From NCBI RefSeq assembly GCF_024649945.1, contig NZ_JANKMS010000005.1, positions 310,001-374,000 of the forward strand: DNA of 64,000 nt, written 5' to 3'. This DNA is from Flavobacterium panacis (lineage in GTDB: Bacteria > Bacteroidota > Bacteroidia > Flavobacteriales > Flavobacteriaceae). The notes below the pieces were generated by a model. It ran no database searches. It worked only from the letters and a program-made list of their open reading frames with translations, and had not been told where the DNA came from. Made by a program: the position numbers and the translations under genes. Below are positions 8,358-16,773 of the stretch, piece by piece (position 1 is the first letter of the stretch; each line of letters starts with the position of its first letter).

Positions 8358-9107
8358 GTGTTAGCAAAAATCAACAACTTCGAAATAGATTTATCAAAAC
8401 CCATCGATATCTCGATTCCTTTAACGAATACAGACGAAAATCCGATTGCTTGGTATATTGAAAAACCTTCCATTGAACCTGTAGTTTTTGGCGATTGGAT
8501 TGGGAAGGTTTCGGAAGGAAAATCATCTACAAATTTCAATAATATTTTCTTCAATCCGCATGGACATGGCACGCATACGGAATGTCTGGGACATATTACG
8601 AACGATTTTTACAGTATCAATCAATCATTAAAACAGTTTTTCTTTACTGCAAAATTGATTACGGTTGAACCTGAAAAAATCGACGAGGATTTCGTTATTA
8701 CAAAAAGTCAAATTGTAAGCTTACTTACTGAGAAAACAGAAGCTTTAATCATTAGAACACTTCCAAATCAGTTGGATAAAAAATCAAGAAAATATTCGAA
8801 TACCAATCCGCCTTATTTGGCTGAAGATGCTGCGATTTTCATCCGCGAAAGCGAAATCCAACATTTATTAATTGATTTGCCAAGTGTTGATAAAGAGCAT
8901 GACGAAGGAAAATTATTGGCTCACAAAGCATTTTGGAATGTAAAAGACACTGTAAATCTAAATGCCGATGCGAGATTAAATGCAACAATTACAGAAATGA
9001 TTTATGTTTCGGACGAAATTGAAGACGGAAATTACATTCTAAATCTTCAAATCGCTTCTTTCGAAAATGATGCAAGTCCAAGCAAGCCGATTTTATATAA
9101 AATTTAA
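8358..9107 (+). CDS. cyclase/kynurenine formamidase-like hydrolase
   Basis: The protein belongs to the cyclase family (Pfam Cyclase), metal-dependent hydrolases including kynurenine formamidase and isatin hydrolase. The signature HGHGTHTECLGH at about residues 72-83 supplies metal-binding His residues, and ISIPL near the start is typical of the family N-terminus. The only in-frame start near the family start is the GTG at 8358. Length of 249 residues is normal. There are no tryptophan-catabolism neighbours, so the substrate stays open. Confidence 0.78.
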   Translation: MLAKINNFEIDLSKPIDISIPLTNTDENPIAWYIEKPSIEPVVFGDWIGKVSEGKSSTNFNNIFFNPHGHGTHTECLGHITNDFYSINQSLKQFFFTAKLITVEPEKIDEDFVITKSQIVSLLTEKTEALIIRTLPNQLDKKSRKYSNTNPPYLAEDAAIFIRESEIQHLLIDLPSVDKEHDEGKLLAHKAFWNVKDTVNLNADARLNATITEMIYVSDEIEDGNYILNLQIASFENDASPSKPILYKI

Positions 9108-9113
9108 AAAAGT

Positions 9114-9253
9114 TAGCCACAAATTACACAAATTTTCACGAATTATTTTTTGCCACAGATTAAAGGATTAAAATGATTTAATCTGTGAAAATCAATTAAT
9201 TTGTGGCAAAAGATTAAAAAGAAATTTGTGAAAATTTGTGTAATTTGTGGCTA
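9114..9253. repeat. nested gccacaaatt palindrome
   Basis: The outer left arm agccacaaattacacaaatt is matched by the right arm ending tttgtgtaatttgtggct. Inside are ttgccaca/tgtggcaa and a hairpin cagatta...taatctg. The right arm runs into the region just before the next start codon. A related element is at 53898-54006. Confidence 0.7.
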
Positions 9254-9267
9254 AAAAACAAACAACA

Positions 9268-9669
9268 ATGATAACCGTCTCTACAGATAAAACAAAACTC
9301 GACGTTCCGTTTATACAGAACTTTTTAAAAGATATTTATTGGGCTGCAGGGCGAACGATTGACGAAGTGCAAAGAACAATCGATGCTTCGGTTTGTTTTG
9401 GAATTTATTTGGATGGCAAACAAGTTGGTTTTGCGCGCGTCATTACCGATTATGTAGTTTTTGCCTATTTAATGGACGTTTTTATTACTGAAGAACATCG
9501 CGGAAAAGGTTATTCGTCCATTTTAATCGAAACAATGATGAACGAACCGCAATTGCAAGAAGTTAAAATCTGGCGATTGGCAACCACTGATGCACACTTT
9601 TTATACGAGAAATTCGGATTTACAAAACTAAATCATCCCGAAAAGATGATGGAAAAAATAGTCAAATGA
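9268..9669 (+). CDS. GNAT family N-acetyltransferase
   Basis: A 133-residue acetyltransferase of the GNAT fold that would transfer acetyl from acetyl-CoA to an amine. The acetyl-CoA loop HRGKGYSS follows strand YLMDVFITEE, and the C-terminal LYEKFGF motif is typical. The ATG at 9268 is preferred; an upstream in-frame GTG at 9247 lies in the repeat arm. It is followed with overlapping stop/start (aaatga) by the DUF4260 gene and then a MmcQ-like gene, so the three are likely an operon. The acceptor is unknown. Confidence 0.85.
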   Translation: MITVSTDKTKLDVPFIQNFLKDIYWAAGRTIDEVQRTIDASVCFGIYLDGKQVGFARVITDYVVFAYLMDVFITEEHRGKGYSSILIETMMNEPQLQEVKIWRLATTDAHFLYEKFGFTKLNHPEKMMEKIVK

Positions 9670-10016
9670 AAACAGTTTTAAAACTTGAAGAAGTCGCTTT
9701 ATTTATTCTCGGTATCTTTTTATTTAACCGTTTAAATTATGAATGGTGGTGGTTTTTGGCTTTAATTTTAGCTCCAGATTTATCCATGATTGGTTATGCA
9801 TTTGGAAACAAGATTGGAGCGCTTCTTTACAATATCTTTCATCATAAAGGAATTGCACTTTTAATTTATGCTGTTGGTTGTTATTTAAGTATTGAAATGG
9901 TGCAGTTAGCCGGAATTATTTTATTTTCACATTCTGCAATGGATCGTATTTTTGGATACGGTTTGAAGTATGAAAAAGGTTTTAAATACACACATTTAGG
10001 CGAAATTGGTAAATAA
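9666..10016 (+). CDS. DUF4260 family membrane protein
   Basis: A 116-residue protein with three to four hydrophobic segments. The conserved pattern is APDLSMIGYAFGNKIGA, then YNIFHHKG and HSAMDRIFGYGLKY, which marks DUF4260. The conserved Asp, His and Arg residues within or next to membrane segments suggest a functional site, but no activity is known to me. Its ATG overlaps the stop of the acetyltransferase gene. Confidence 0.82.
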   Translation: MKTVLKLEEVALFILGIFLFNRLNYEWWWFLALILAPDLSMIGYAFGNKIGALLYNIFHHKGIALLIYAVGCYLSIEMVQLAGIILFSHSAMDRIFGYGLKYEKGFKYTHLGEIGK

Positions 10017-10022
10017 ACAATT

Positions 10023-10391
10023 ATGAATTTAGAAACGTTTTACGAATATTGTCTTTCAAAAAAAGGAGCAAGCGAACATTTTCCTTTTGATGAAAATACC
10101 TTAGTTTTTAAAGTGGGCGGCAAAATGTTTGCTTTGTCTTCCTTATCGCAATGGGAAAAAAATGAGCCATCGGTGAATTTAAAATGTGATCCCGACCGCG
10201 CACAAGAACTCAGAGGTGAATATGACGACATAAAACCTGGATTTCATATGAGTAAAGTGCATTGGAATACTGTGACTTTAAATGGAAATTTGCCTGATAA
10301 ATTCGTTAAAGAACTGATAGATCATTCGTACGAATTGGTTTTCAAAAGTTTGACAAAGAAAATTCAGAATGAAATTACTGACCCGAAGTAA
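10023..10391 (+). CDS. MmcQ/YjbR family protein
   Basis: A 122-residue protein of the YjbR/MmcQ family (double-wing motif, CyaY-like fold, sometimes called DNA-binding). Recognised from EHFPFDENTLVFKVGGKMFAL, VNLKCDPDRAQELR and PGFHMSKVHWNTV. It lies six bases after DUF4260 in the same probable operon. The biochemical role is not established. Confidence 0.85.
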   Translation: MNLETFYEYCLSKKGASEHFPFDENTLVFKVGGKMFALSSLSQWEKNEPSVNLKCDPDRAQELRGEYDDIKPGFHMSKVHWNTVTLNGNLPDKFVKELIDHSYELVFKSLTKKIQNEITDPK

Positions 10392-10498
10392 ATTTTTACC
10401 GAACAGGCGAAGCAATTAGAAAATTAGGCATTACATTTGTAGCGTCAGTAAAAAAACTTAGCCGCTCAGCAGCTATGAAACTTAGCAACTTATAAGCA

Positions 10499-11200
10499 AT
10501 GAAAGAACAATTTAAAAAATTTCTGAACGAAGAGCAAGATCCAAAAGCGATTGAAAAAATCACTTCGAAACTTACAGATTTATTAATGAAAGGCGAAGAA
10601 GTTGGATACATCGCAGTGCAAAAAAAGCCTGCTATTACTGTTTTTCCAGACAGTATCGTTTTGACAAATAAAAGAATTATCATTTGCAAGCCTAAAAATT
10701 TAGGTCTTTCTATGGATTTTACAGATTATACTTGGGATGATATTGCAAGTACTTTTGTAAAAGAAAACATCTTAGGTTCTGAATTTTCATTTGGTACTAA
10801 AACTGATTTAGCGGTTTCTATCGATTATATTCCGAAAATTCAGGCTAGAAAAATTTATACTTACGCTAAAGAACAATTGGATTTATTAAAAAATCCTGTT
10901 CAGACAGCAACTCCAGTTCAGGAAATTATTGAAGAAGAAGAACCAGAAGTGGTAGATGAAATCGAAGAAGTAGAAACAGAAGAAGTAACAAGCTTTGCTG
11001 AAATTTTACCTGCGGCGCCAGTGGTTACAGAAACTTACGAGCCACTTCCAACTCAACCAACCGGAGAACGTAAATTAAGTGATTTATCTAAAGAAGAACT
11101 TTTCGATAAATTACAGAATTACAAAAAACTTCTTGACAATGGTTTGATCATGCAAGGAGAATATGATGCTTATAAAAAAGAGATATTAAGCTACATGTAG
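10499..11200 (+). CDS. PH-domain protein with C-terminal SHOCT segment
   Basis: Residues about 25-130 resemble a bacterial PH domain of the YokE type (TVFPDSIVLTNKRIIICK...MDFTDYTWDDI). A very acidic linker rich in Glu-Glu-Val and Pro follows (about 140-200), and the last 35 residues (LSKEELFDKLQNYKKLLDNG, ending YDAYKKEIL) form a SHOCT short helical motif. No signal peptide, so cytoplasmic. Such combinations are thought to mediate protein or membrane contacts. It is a single gene ended by a strong terminator. Confidence 0.75.
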   Translation: MKEQFKKFLNEEQDPKAIEKITSKLTDLLMKGEEVGYIAVQKKPAITVFPDSIVLTNKRIIICKPKNLGLSMDFTDYTWDDIASTFVKENILGSEFSFGTKTDLAVSIDYIPKIQARKIYTYAKEQLDLLKNPVQTATPVQEIIEEEEPEVVDEIEEVETEEVTSFAEILPAAPVVTETYEPLPTQPTGERKLSDLSKEELFDKLQNYKKLLDNGLIMQGEYDAYKKEILSYM

Positions 11201-11266
11201 TTTTTTAAAGTACAAAGTTCAGAGTACAAAGTACAAAGTTTTTATATACTTTGTCTAAAATAATAA

Positions 11267-11299
11267 AGCCAGAAATAGAGTTCTATTTCTGGCTTTTTC
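11267..11299. terminator. intrinsic terminator between convergent genes
   Basis: Stem AGCCAGAAATA (11267-11277), loop gagttc, TATTTCTGGCT (11284-11294), then a T-run. It is enclosed by a wider inverted repeat of gtacaaagtt and aactttgtac units. A-rich sequence on the left may let it work for both strands. Confidence 0.8.
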
Positions 11300-11345
11300 T
11301 TTTTAAACTTTGTACTCTGTACTTAGAAACTTAGGAACTTTTAAC

Positions 11346-12446
11346 TCACAAAGTCGCTTTCTGCTTCTCTACAAATTTATGCGATTGTAATTCCAACAGT
11401 TCTTTTGCATTTTTGCGTTGCAGGTCAAATAAACCTTTGTCTTCTGCAATATCAGCATAAACCCTATCGTGCATTTCGGCACTGGTTTTCACTAATAATT
11501 CACGCTGGTATTTGTTTTGAGTCAGCGTTGCTCTCATGGCTGTTTCGGCTTCTTCTTGTTTGAAATCGAACTCGCCTTTTGGTGCCAACAATTTGGCAAT
11601 AATTGGAGAAGTTTCAATGGCTAAAAACAACAACATAATGAAAAATGATGGTAACCAAGGTAATTTATTCAACGCATTAATACGCGCCATTAATCCGTCG
11701 AAACCTTCAATTATGGGCTGTGTCTGAGAAACTTTCTTATCTAAATCGGCTTGAAGTTGTACACCTGCTTTTTCTTTTTCTGCAATTTTTGCTTCGTTTG
11801 TCTTTTTCAGCGTTTCGAATTCTTTCAGAGCTGCATCGTGTTTCTCGCGTTTTTCTTTATAAACTGGGCCTTTTCCTAATTTCTTCGTTCCCGTAGTTCC
11901 TTCCGCTTCTGTAATGTAAACCGAATACAAATCATTTACTTCTTTCTCTTTCTTTGTAATATCAGCTTTTAGCGCTGCAATCTCTGCTTTGTTTTTATCT
12001 AAATCTGTTTTGAAATAAGTTCCAATTTGTTTTTTATTGGCCAATTCCATTTCGTTTTTCTCTTTCAATAAAACCGTATTAATTTCTTTTTCGAAGATTT
12101 TAATCTCTAATGGCTTCGAAATTACAATCGCAATAATAATCGCCAATATAATACGAGGAGTTGCCTGTAGGAATTCATCCAGAAAACGATCTCTTTTTTT
12201 TATAGTAGAAACTATAAATCTATCTAAATTAAAGATTAATAAACTCCATACAAATCCGAAAATTAAAGCGGGATAAATAGAATCGAAAACGGTAAAAAGC
12301 GCATAAGCACTGGCCAAAAAAGCCATAACTGCTGTAAAGAAAACTGTGGCTCCAATACCAACATATTTGGTTTGTTCGCCTTCTGAGCAGTCTTTCAGGA
12401 TGTCACGGTCGACTCCTGAACATAGGATAAAAAATTGTTTTAACAT
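11346..12446 (-). CDS. DUF4407 family membrane protein
   Basis: Recognised as DUF4407 from MLKQFFILCSGVDRDILKDC, three hydrophobic segments in the first 130 residues, a long coiled coil (about 140-255, Lys/Glu rich) and another hydrophobic segment (about 265-290, LPSFFIMLLFLAIE). The C-terminal 80 residues are charged and helical. Function unknown. I start it at the ATG at 12446, supported by a well-spaced promoter immediately upstream; a longer frame to 12509 would run through that promoter. Confidence 0.82.
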   Translation of the reverse strand: MLKQFFILCSGVDRDILKDCSEGEQTKYVGIGATVFFTAVMAFLASAYALFTVFDSIYPALIFGFVWSLLIFNLDRFIVSTIKKRDRFLDEFLQATPRIILAIIIAIVISKPLEIKIFEKEINTVLLKEKNEMELANKKQIGTYFKTDLDKNKAEIAALKADITKKEKEVNDLYSVYITEAEGTTGTKKLGKGPVYKEKREKHDAALKEFETLKKTNEAKIAEKEKAGVQLQADLDKKVSQTQPIIEGFDGLMARINALNKLPWLPSFFIMLLFLAIETSPIIAKLLAPKGEFDFKQEEAETAMRATLTQNKYQRELLVKTSAEMHDRVYADIAEDKGLFDLQRKNAKELLELQSHKFVEKQKATL

Positions 12447-12476
12447 GATTGATGATTTTTGATTATGATGATACGG

Positions 12477-12505
12477 CAAATTTAACGCCAATTTTTCAAT
12501 TACAA
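12477..12505 (-). promoter_or_regulatory. promoter TTG-N18-TAAATTTG
   Basis: On the minus strand TTG (12505-12503), an 18-base spacer and TAAATTTG (12484-12477), 30 bases upstream of the DUF4407 ATG. Both elements match the Bacteroidetes consensus. Confidence 0.7.
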
Positions 12506-12600
12506 TCAAAATACTTTTCTCTTTTTAGTTGTGAATCAATTATTTGATCCTTTTTGTGTTATTTAAAGATTAATAAACCTTAACAGAAACAGCTCAATCA

Positions 12601-12655
12601 TAACATTATGTTAATTTTTTTTCAAGGCTGTAGTAATATAGGGGTTTTAGTTTCG
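12601..12655 (+). promoter_or_regulatory. TAACATTATGTTA dyad and weak -7 box
   Basis: A 13-base dyad TAACATTATGTTA (12601-12613) lies upstream of TAGTTTCG (12648-12655), a one-mismatch -7 box. A half-site TAACA at 12581 is 20 bases earlier. The dyad is a candidate operator for the receptor/phytase genes; phosphate control is only inferred from those genes. Confidence 0.35.
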
Positions 12656-12683
12656 CAACCGAAAATAAAACAAACACACAACA

Positions 12684-15494
12684 ATGAAAAAATTTTATCT
12701 ATTAACAGCATTCTTTTTATTAGCCTTTACGGGTTTTGCTCAGAAGGCTATTATATCTGGAAAGATATTAGATGCTGATGACAAACTTCCTCTTCCTGGA
12801 GCTATGGTTCAAATTGTAGGAGAGAAAAAATACACCGTTTCCGACTACAACGGTCGTTTCGAATTACTAAACATTAATGAAGGAACTTATAAAGTTGAAG
12901 TAAAATACATCGGGTATACTACTTTAACTCAAGAAATAAAAGTAGAGCAAGGAAAAAATAACGTTATTGACTTCGCTCTTAAAGCTTCTGAAAATGAATT
13001 GAAAGAAGTTATTGTTGGAGACATCTTAAAAGGTCAGGCAAAAGCGCTTAACCAGCAGAAAAACAACAAAAACATCGGAAACGTAATTTCTTCAGATCAA
13101 ATGGGACGTTTTCCTGATGCTAACGTTGGAGACGCTTTAAAACGTGTTCCAGGTATCACAATGCAGAATGACCAAGGTGAGGCTCGTAACATTATTATTA
13201 GAGGTTTGGCTCCATCATTGAACTCTGTAACTTTAAATGGTGACAGAATTCCATCTGCTGAAGGAGACAACAGAAACGTACAAATGGACTTAATTCCATC
13301 TGATATGATTTCTACAATCGAAGTAAACAAAACACTTACACCAGATATGGACGCTGACGCGATTGGAGGTTCTGTAAACTTAATTACAAGAGCAACTCCA
13401 AACGGACAAAGAATTTCTGCAACTCTTGCAGGAGGTTATTTGCCAATTCGTGATCATGCTTCTTACACTGCTGGTTTTGTTTATGGTAATCGTTTTATCG
13501 ACAACAAATTAGGAGTTGTAGTGAGCGGTTCTTACAACAATGTTGATTACGGTTCTGACAATATCGAAAACGAATGGGTAAGAGATGAATTTGGAAATGA
13601 TTATTTACAAGCTGCAGAAATCAGAAAGTACGATGTACAACGTATTCGTCGTAGTGGATCTATCGCTTTAGATTATAAATTCAACGAAAACAATACTATT
13701 TTCGCTAACGCTATCTACAACTGGAGAGATGATAGAGAAAACCGTTTTAGAACTACTTATGATGATATCGAAGCTATTTACGATGGTGAAAATATTACAG
13801 GTTTTGAAGGTCGTGTAAAACGTCAAACAAAAGGTGGTTTAGATAACAGCAGAAACAAAAACAGAAGATTAGAAGATCAGAGAGTTCAAAACTACTCTCT
13901 TCGTGGAGAACACTTAATCAACTCTAAATTAGATTTAGATTGGTCTGCAAACTATGCAAAAGCTAGAGAATACCGTCCAGGTGAGCGTTATATCGAATAC
14001 CGTCAAAAAGGTTTAGAGATGTTCCAAGATTTATCTAATCCTAGATTTCCTTTAATGACTACTGCTGGTGAATCTACAGACGAATTTGCATTTGATTCTG
14101 TAACAGAAAACACAGACGAAACTAGCGAAAGCGAATTTGGTGCAAAAGTAAACATCCGTTTCCCATTCTCTGTAATTGCAGGTGAAAAAGGACGTTTGAG
14201 AACAGGTCTTAGACTTCGTTTAAAAGAGAAGGAAAGAAACAACATGTTCTATTCTTATACTCCATTAAATGATAATATGGAATTATTATCTGATGTTCCA
14301 ACATCTTATTATGATGGACAAGGATTTAATCCAGGAAGTAAATATGTACCAGGAACTTTTGCTTCGGCTTCATACTTAGGAGGTTTAGACTTAAACAATG
14401 CTACTTTATTTGAAAAAGAAACAGATCCAGCTGAATACTTAGCTGTTAACTATAATGCTAAAGAAAGAATCTCTGCTGCTTACGTAAGATGGGATCAGGA
14501 TTTTAATGACAAGCTTTCAATGGTAATGGGGGTTCGTGTTGAGAATACTCATATTGATTACACAGGAAACCGTGTATTAGATGAAGAAGAATTAGAAAGT
14601 AAAATCAACAATACAAACTCATACACGAATGTATTGCCAAGTATTACCTTCCAATACAACGCTACAAAAGATTTAGTTTTAAGAGCTGCTGCTACAACGG
14701 CTTTGGCTAGACCAAACTATTATGCACTTGCACCTTATGTAAACAATATAGCTGCAGATAAAGAAATTACAGCTGGAAATCCAGATCTTAAAGCTACATA
14801 TGCTTACAACTATGATTTAATGGTAGAAAACTATTTCAAATCTGTTGGTTTGATTTCTGGAGGTGTTTTCTACAAAAGATTAAATGATTTCATTTACAAC
14901 TACAGCGACAATCAGTATACTGATGCGAAATTTGCTGCAGATTTCCCAAATCAATCAAACCCAATTCCAGCGGGAGAAAACTGGTCTTTCTTACAATCAA
15001 GAAATGGAGACAATGTTAATGTTTACGGATTTGAAGTTGCTTTACAACGTCAGTTAGATTTCTTACCTGGTAAATTCTTGAAAGGTTTTGGTATCTATTT
15101 GAACTATACTTACACAAAATCTAAAGCAAGAGGAATTGCTGATGAGGATGGAAACGAAAGAAACAACATTAGTCTTCCAGGTACTGCACCACACATGTTT
15201 AACGGATCTTTATCTTGGGAAAACAAACGTTTCTCTGCAAGAATCTCTACAAACTTTACATCTGACTACTTAGATGAATTAGGTTCTGAGTCTTACAAAG
15301 ATAGTTTCTATGACAAGCAATTTTTCTTAGATGCAAATGCTTCTTATAAAATTACACCAAAATTACGTGTTTTTGCTGAGGCTAATAACATAACAAACCA
15401 ACCGTTACGTTACTACCAAGGAATTGAAGCTCACACAAAACAAGCTGAATATTACCAAGCTCGTTATAATTTAGGATTAAAATTAGACTTGTAA
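12684..15494 (+). CDS. TonB-dependent receptor with carboxypeptidase-like N-terminal domain
   Basis: An outer-membrane receptor that imports a ligand using TonB-ExbBD energy. Residues 1-19 are a signal peptide ending GFAQ. A CarboxypepD_reg-like domain (about 22-105, ISGKILDADDKLPLPGAMVQ) precedes the plug (about 110-240, FPDANVGDALKRVPGI, IIIRGLAPSLNSVTLNGDRI) and a 22-strand barrel ending in LGLKLDL. The length of 936 is usual for such receptors. The next gene is a secreted beta-propeller phytase, so the ligand may be a phytate breakdown product or another phosphorylated compound; this is inference from context only. Confidence 0.92.
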   Translation: MKKFYLLTAFFLLAFTGFAQKAIISGKILDADDKLPLPGAMVQIVGEKKYTVSDYNGRFELLNINEGTYKVEVKYIGYTTLTQEIKVEQGKNNVIDFALKASENELKEVIVGDILKGQAKALNQQKNNKNIGNVISSDQMGRFPDANVGDALKRVPGITMQNDQGEARNIIIRGLAPSLNSVTLNGDRIPSAEGDNRNVQMDLIPSDMISTIEVNKTLTPDMDADAIGGSVNLITRATPNGQRISATLAGGYLPIRDHASYTAGFVYGNRFIDNKLGVVVSGSYNNVDYGSDNIENEWVRDEFGNDYLQAAEIRKYDVQRIRRSGSIALDYKFNENNTIFANAIYNWRDDRENRFRTTYDDIEAIYDGENITGFEGRVKRQTKGGLDNSRNKNRRLEDQRVQNYSLRGEHLINSKLDLDWSANYAKAREYRPGERYIEYRQKGLEMFQDLSNPRFPLMTTAGESTDEFAFDSVTENTDETSESEFGAKVNIRFPFSVIAGEKGRLRTGLRLRLKEKERNNMFYSYTPLNDNMELLSDVPTSYYDGQGFNPGSKYVPGTFASASYLGGLDLNNATLFEKETDPAEYLAVNYNAKERISAAYVRWDQDFNDKLSMVMGVRVENTHIDYTGNRVLDEEELESKINNTNSYTNVLPSITFQYNATKDLVLRAAATTALARPNYYALAPYVNNIAADKEITAGNPDLKATYAYNYDLMVENYFKSVGLISGGVFYKRLNDFIYNYSDNQYTDAKFAADFPNQSNPIPAGENWSFLQSRNGDNVNVYGFEVALQRQLDFLPGKFLKGFGIYLNYTYTKSKARGIADEDGNERNNISLPGTAPHMFNGSLSWENKRFSARISTNFTSDYLDELGSESYKDSFYDKQFFLDANASYKITPKLRVFAEANNITNQPLRYYQGIEAHTKQAEYYQARYNLGLKLDL

Positions 15495-15520
15495 TCTTCA
15501 ATTTTTTTAAAATTCTTAAA

Positions 15521-15547
15521 TTAGACAGAGTTTCACGCTCTGTCTAA
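15521..15547. other. intercistronic hairpin between receptor and phytase
   Basis: Perfect 10-bp stem TTAGACAGAG (15521-15530) / CTCTGTCTAA (15538-15547), loop tttcacg, not followed by a T-run. It may protect the upstream message or partly terminate transcription, giving different levels of receptor and phytase. Confidence 0.55.
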
Positions 15548-15570
15548 TTGCATTAAAATATATTACACAA

Positions 15571-16629
15571 ATGAAAAATAAATCTTTAGTTGCTCTTTTA
15601 CTTTTAGCGGTTTCATTTACAGCTTGTAAAGACGACAAATTAGCTCCAATTCAGCCAAATGCTGTAAAACCAACCGTTGTTACAGAAGCTTTACCTCACG
15701 ACACAGACGATCCTTCAATCTGGATCAATCCGACAGATGCTACAAAAAGTATCATTGTTGGAACAGATAAAGACACAGACGGTGGCTTATATGCTTTTGA
15801 TTTAAATGGAAAAATCCTTAAAAAATCAATTACGTTAAAACGTCCAAATAACGTTGATATCGCTTACGGATTAATAATTGACGGAAAAAAAGTTGACGTT
15901 GCTGTAACTACGGAACGTGAAGAAAACAAAATCAGAATCTTTAGTTTACCAGATTTAGAGCCAATCGACAATGGTGGAATTCCTGTTTTTGAAGGAGAAG
16001 CACAACGCGATCCAATGGGAATTGCTTTATATACACGTCCGAGCGATGGAAAGATTTTTGCTATCGTTGGAAGAAAAACAGGTCCATCTGGAACTTATTT
16101 ATGGCAATATGAACTTTCTGGAAACGGAAAATTCGCTGCTGCAAAAGTAGTTCGTAAATTCGGAAATTATAGCGGTAAAAAAGAAATCGAAGCTATTGCA
16201 GTAGATAACGAATTAGGAACCGTATTATATTGTGACGAACAATTCGGAATCAGAAAATACAAAGCAGATCCAGCTTTAAACGACAATAAAGAATTGGCTC
16301 TTTTTGGACAAAAAGATTTCAAAGCAGATAATGAAGGAATCGCAATCTACAAGAAAACAGATTCTACAGGATATATTTTAGTATCAAACCAACAAGCAAA
16401 TACTTTTATGGTTTATCCAAGAGAAGGTGCTAACGGAAATCCAAACAGCTACCCTTTATTGGCAGAAATTCCAACTTCTACAGTAGAATGTGATGGTGCT
16501 GATGTAACCAATTTAAACTTAGGTCCAAAATTCCAAAACGGACTTTTTGTAGCCATGAGCAACGGAATGACATTCCACTATTACACTTGGGATTTAATGC
16601 AAAAACGCATCGACGAAGCGAAAAAATAA
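15571..16629 (+). CDS. beta-propeller phytase lipoprotein
   Basis: A 3-phytase of the beta-propeller class, which hydrolyses phytate with calcium. The signal ends in lipobox FTAC (Cys19), so the enzyme is an anchored lipoprotein, probably on the cell surface. Family motifs visible are LPHDTDDPSIWINP, VGTDKDTDGGLYAFDL, RPNNVDI, and EIEAIAVDNELG...YCDEQFGI, which carry the calcium- and phosphate-binding Asp/Glu residues. The length of 352 is normal. It follows the TonB receptor by 76 bases and has its own terminator. Confidence 0.92.
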   Translation: MKNKSLVALLLLAVSFTACKDDKLAPIQPNAVKPTVVTEALPHDTDDPSIWINPTDATKSIIVGTDKDTDGGLYAFDLNGKILKKSITLKRPNNVDIAYGLIIDGKKVDVAVTTEREENKIRIFSLPDLEPIDNGGIPVFEGEAQRDPMGIALYTRPSDGKIFAIVGRKTGPSGTYLWQYELSGNGKFAAAKVVRKFGNYSGKKEIEAIAVDNELGTVLYCDEQFGIRKYKADPALNDNKELALFGQKDFKADNEGIAIYKKTDSTGYILVSNQQANTFMVYPREGANGNPNSYPLLAEIPTSTVECDGADVTNLNLGPKFQNGLFVAMSNGMTFHYYTWDLMQKRIDEAKK

Positions 16630-16720
16630 TTTATTTTTTTTTTTGAGGTTTTTCAGTCGCAGTTTTTCAGTGTTCTATTTATTTTTTTATTTTTTTTACT
16701 GCGATTGGAAACCAAACAAA

Positions 16721-16751
16721 AAAAGCTGTTCAGATATTGAACAGCTTTTTT
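16721..16751. terminator. bidirectional intrinsic terminator
   Basis: AAAAGCTGTTCA (16721-16732), loop gatat, TGAACAGCTTTT (16738-16749), with a T-run on the right and an A-run on the left. It serves the phytase gene and the convergent pckA. The T-rich stretch 16630-16720 has no gene. Confidence 0.85.
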
Positions 16752-16773
16752 TACTTGAATTAATGAATTCCTT

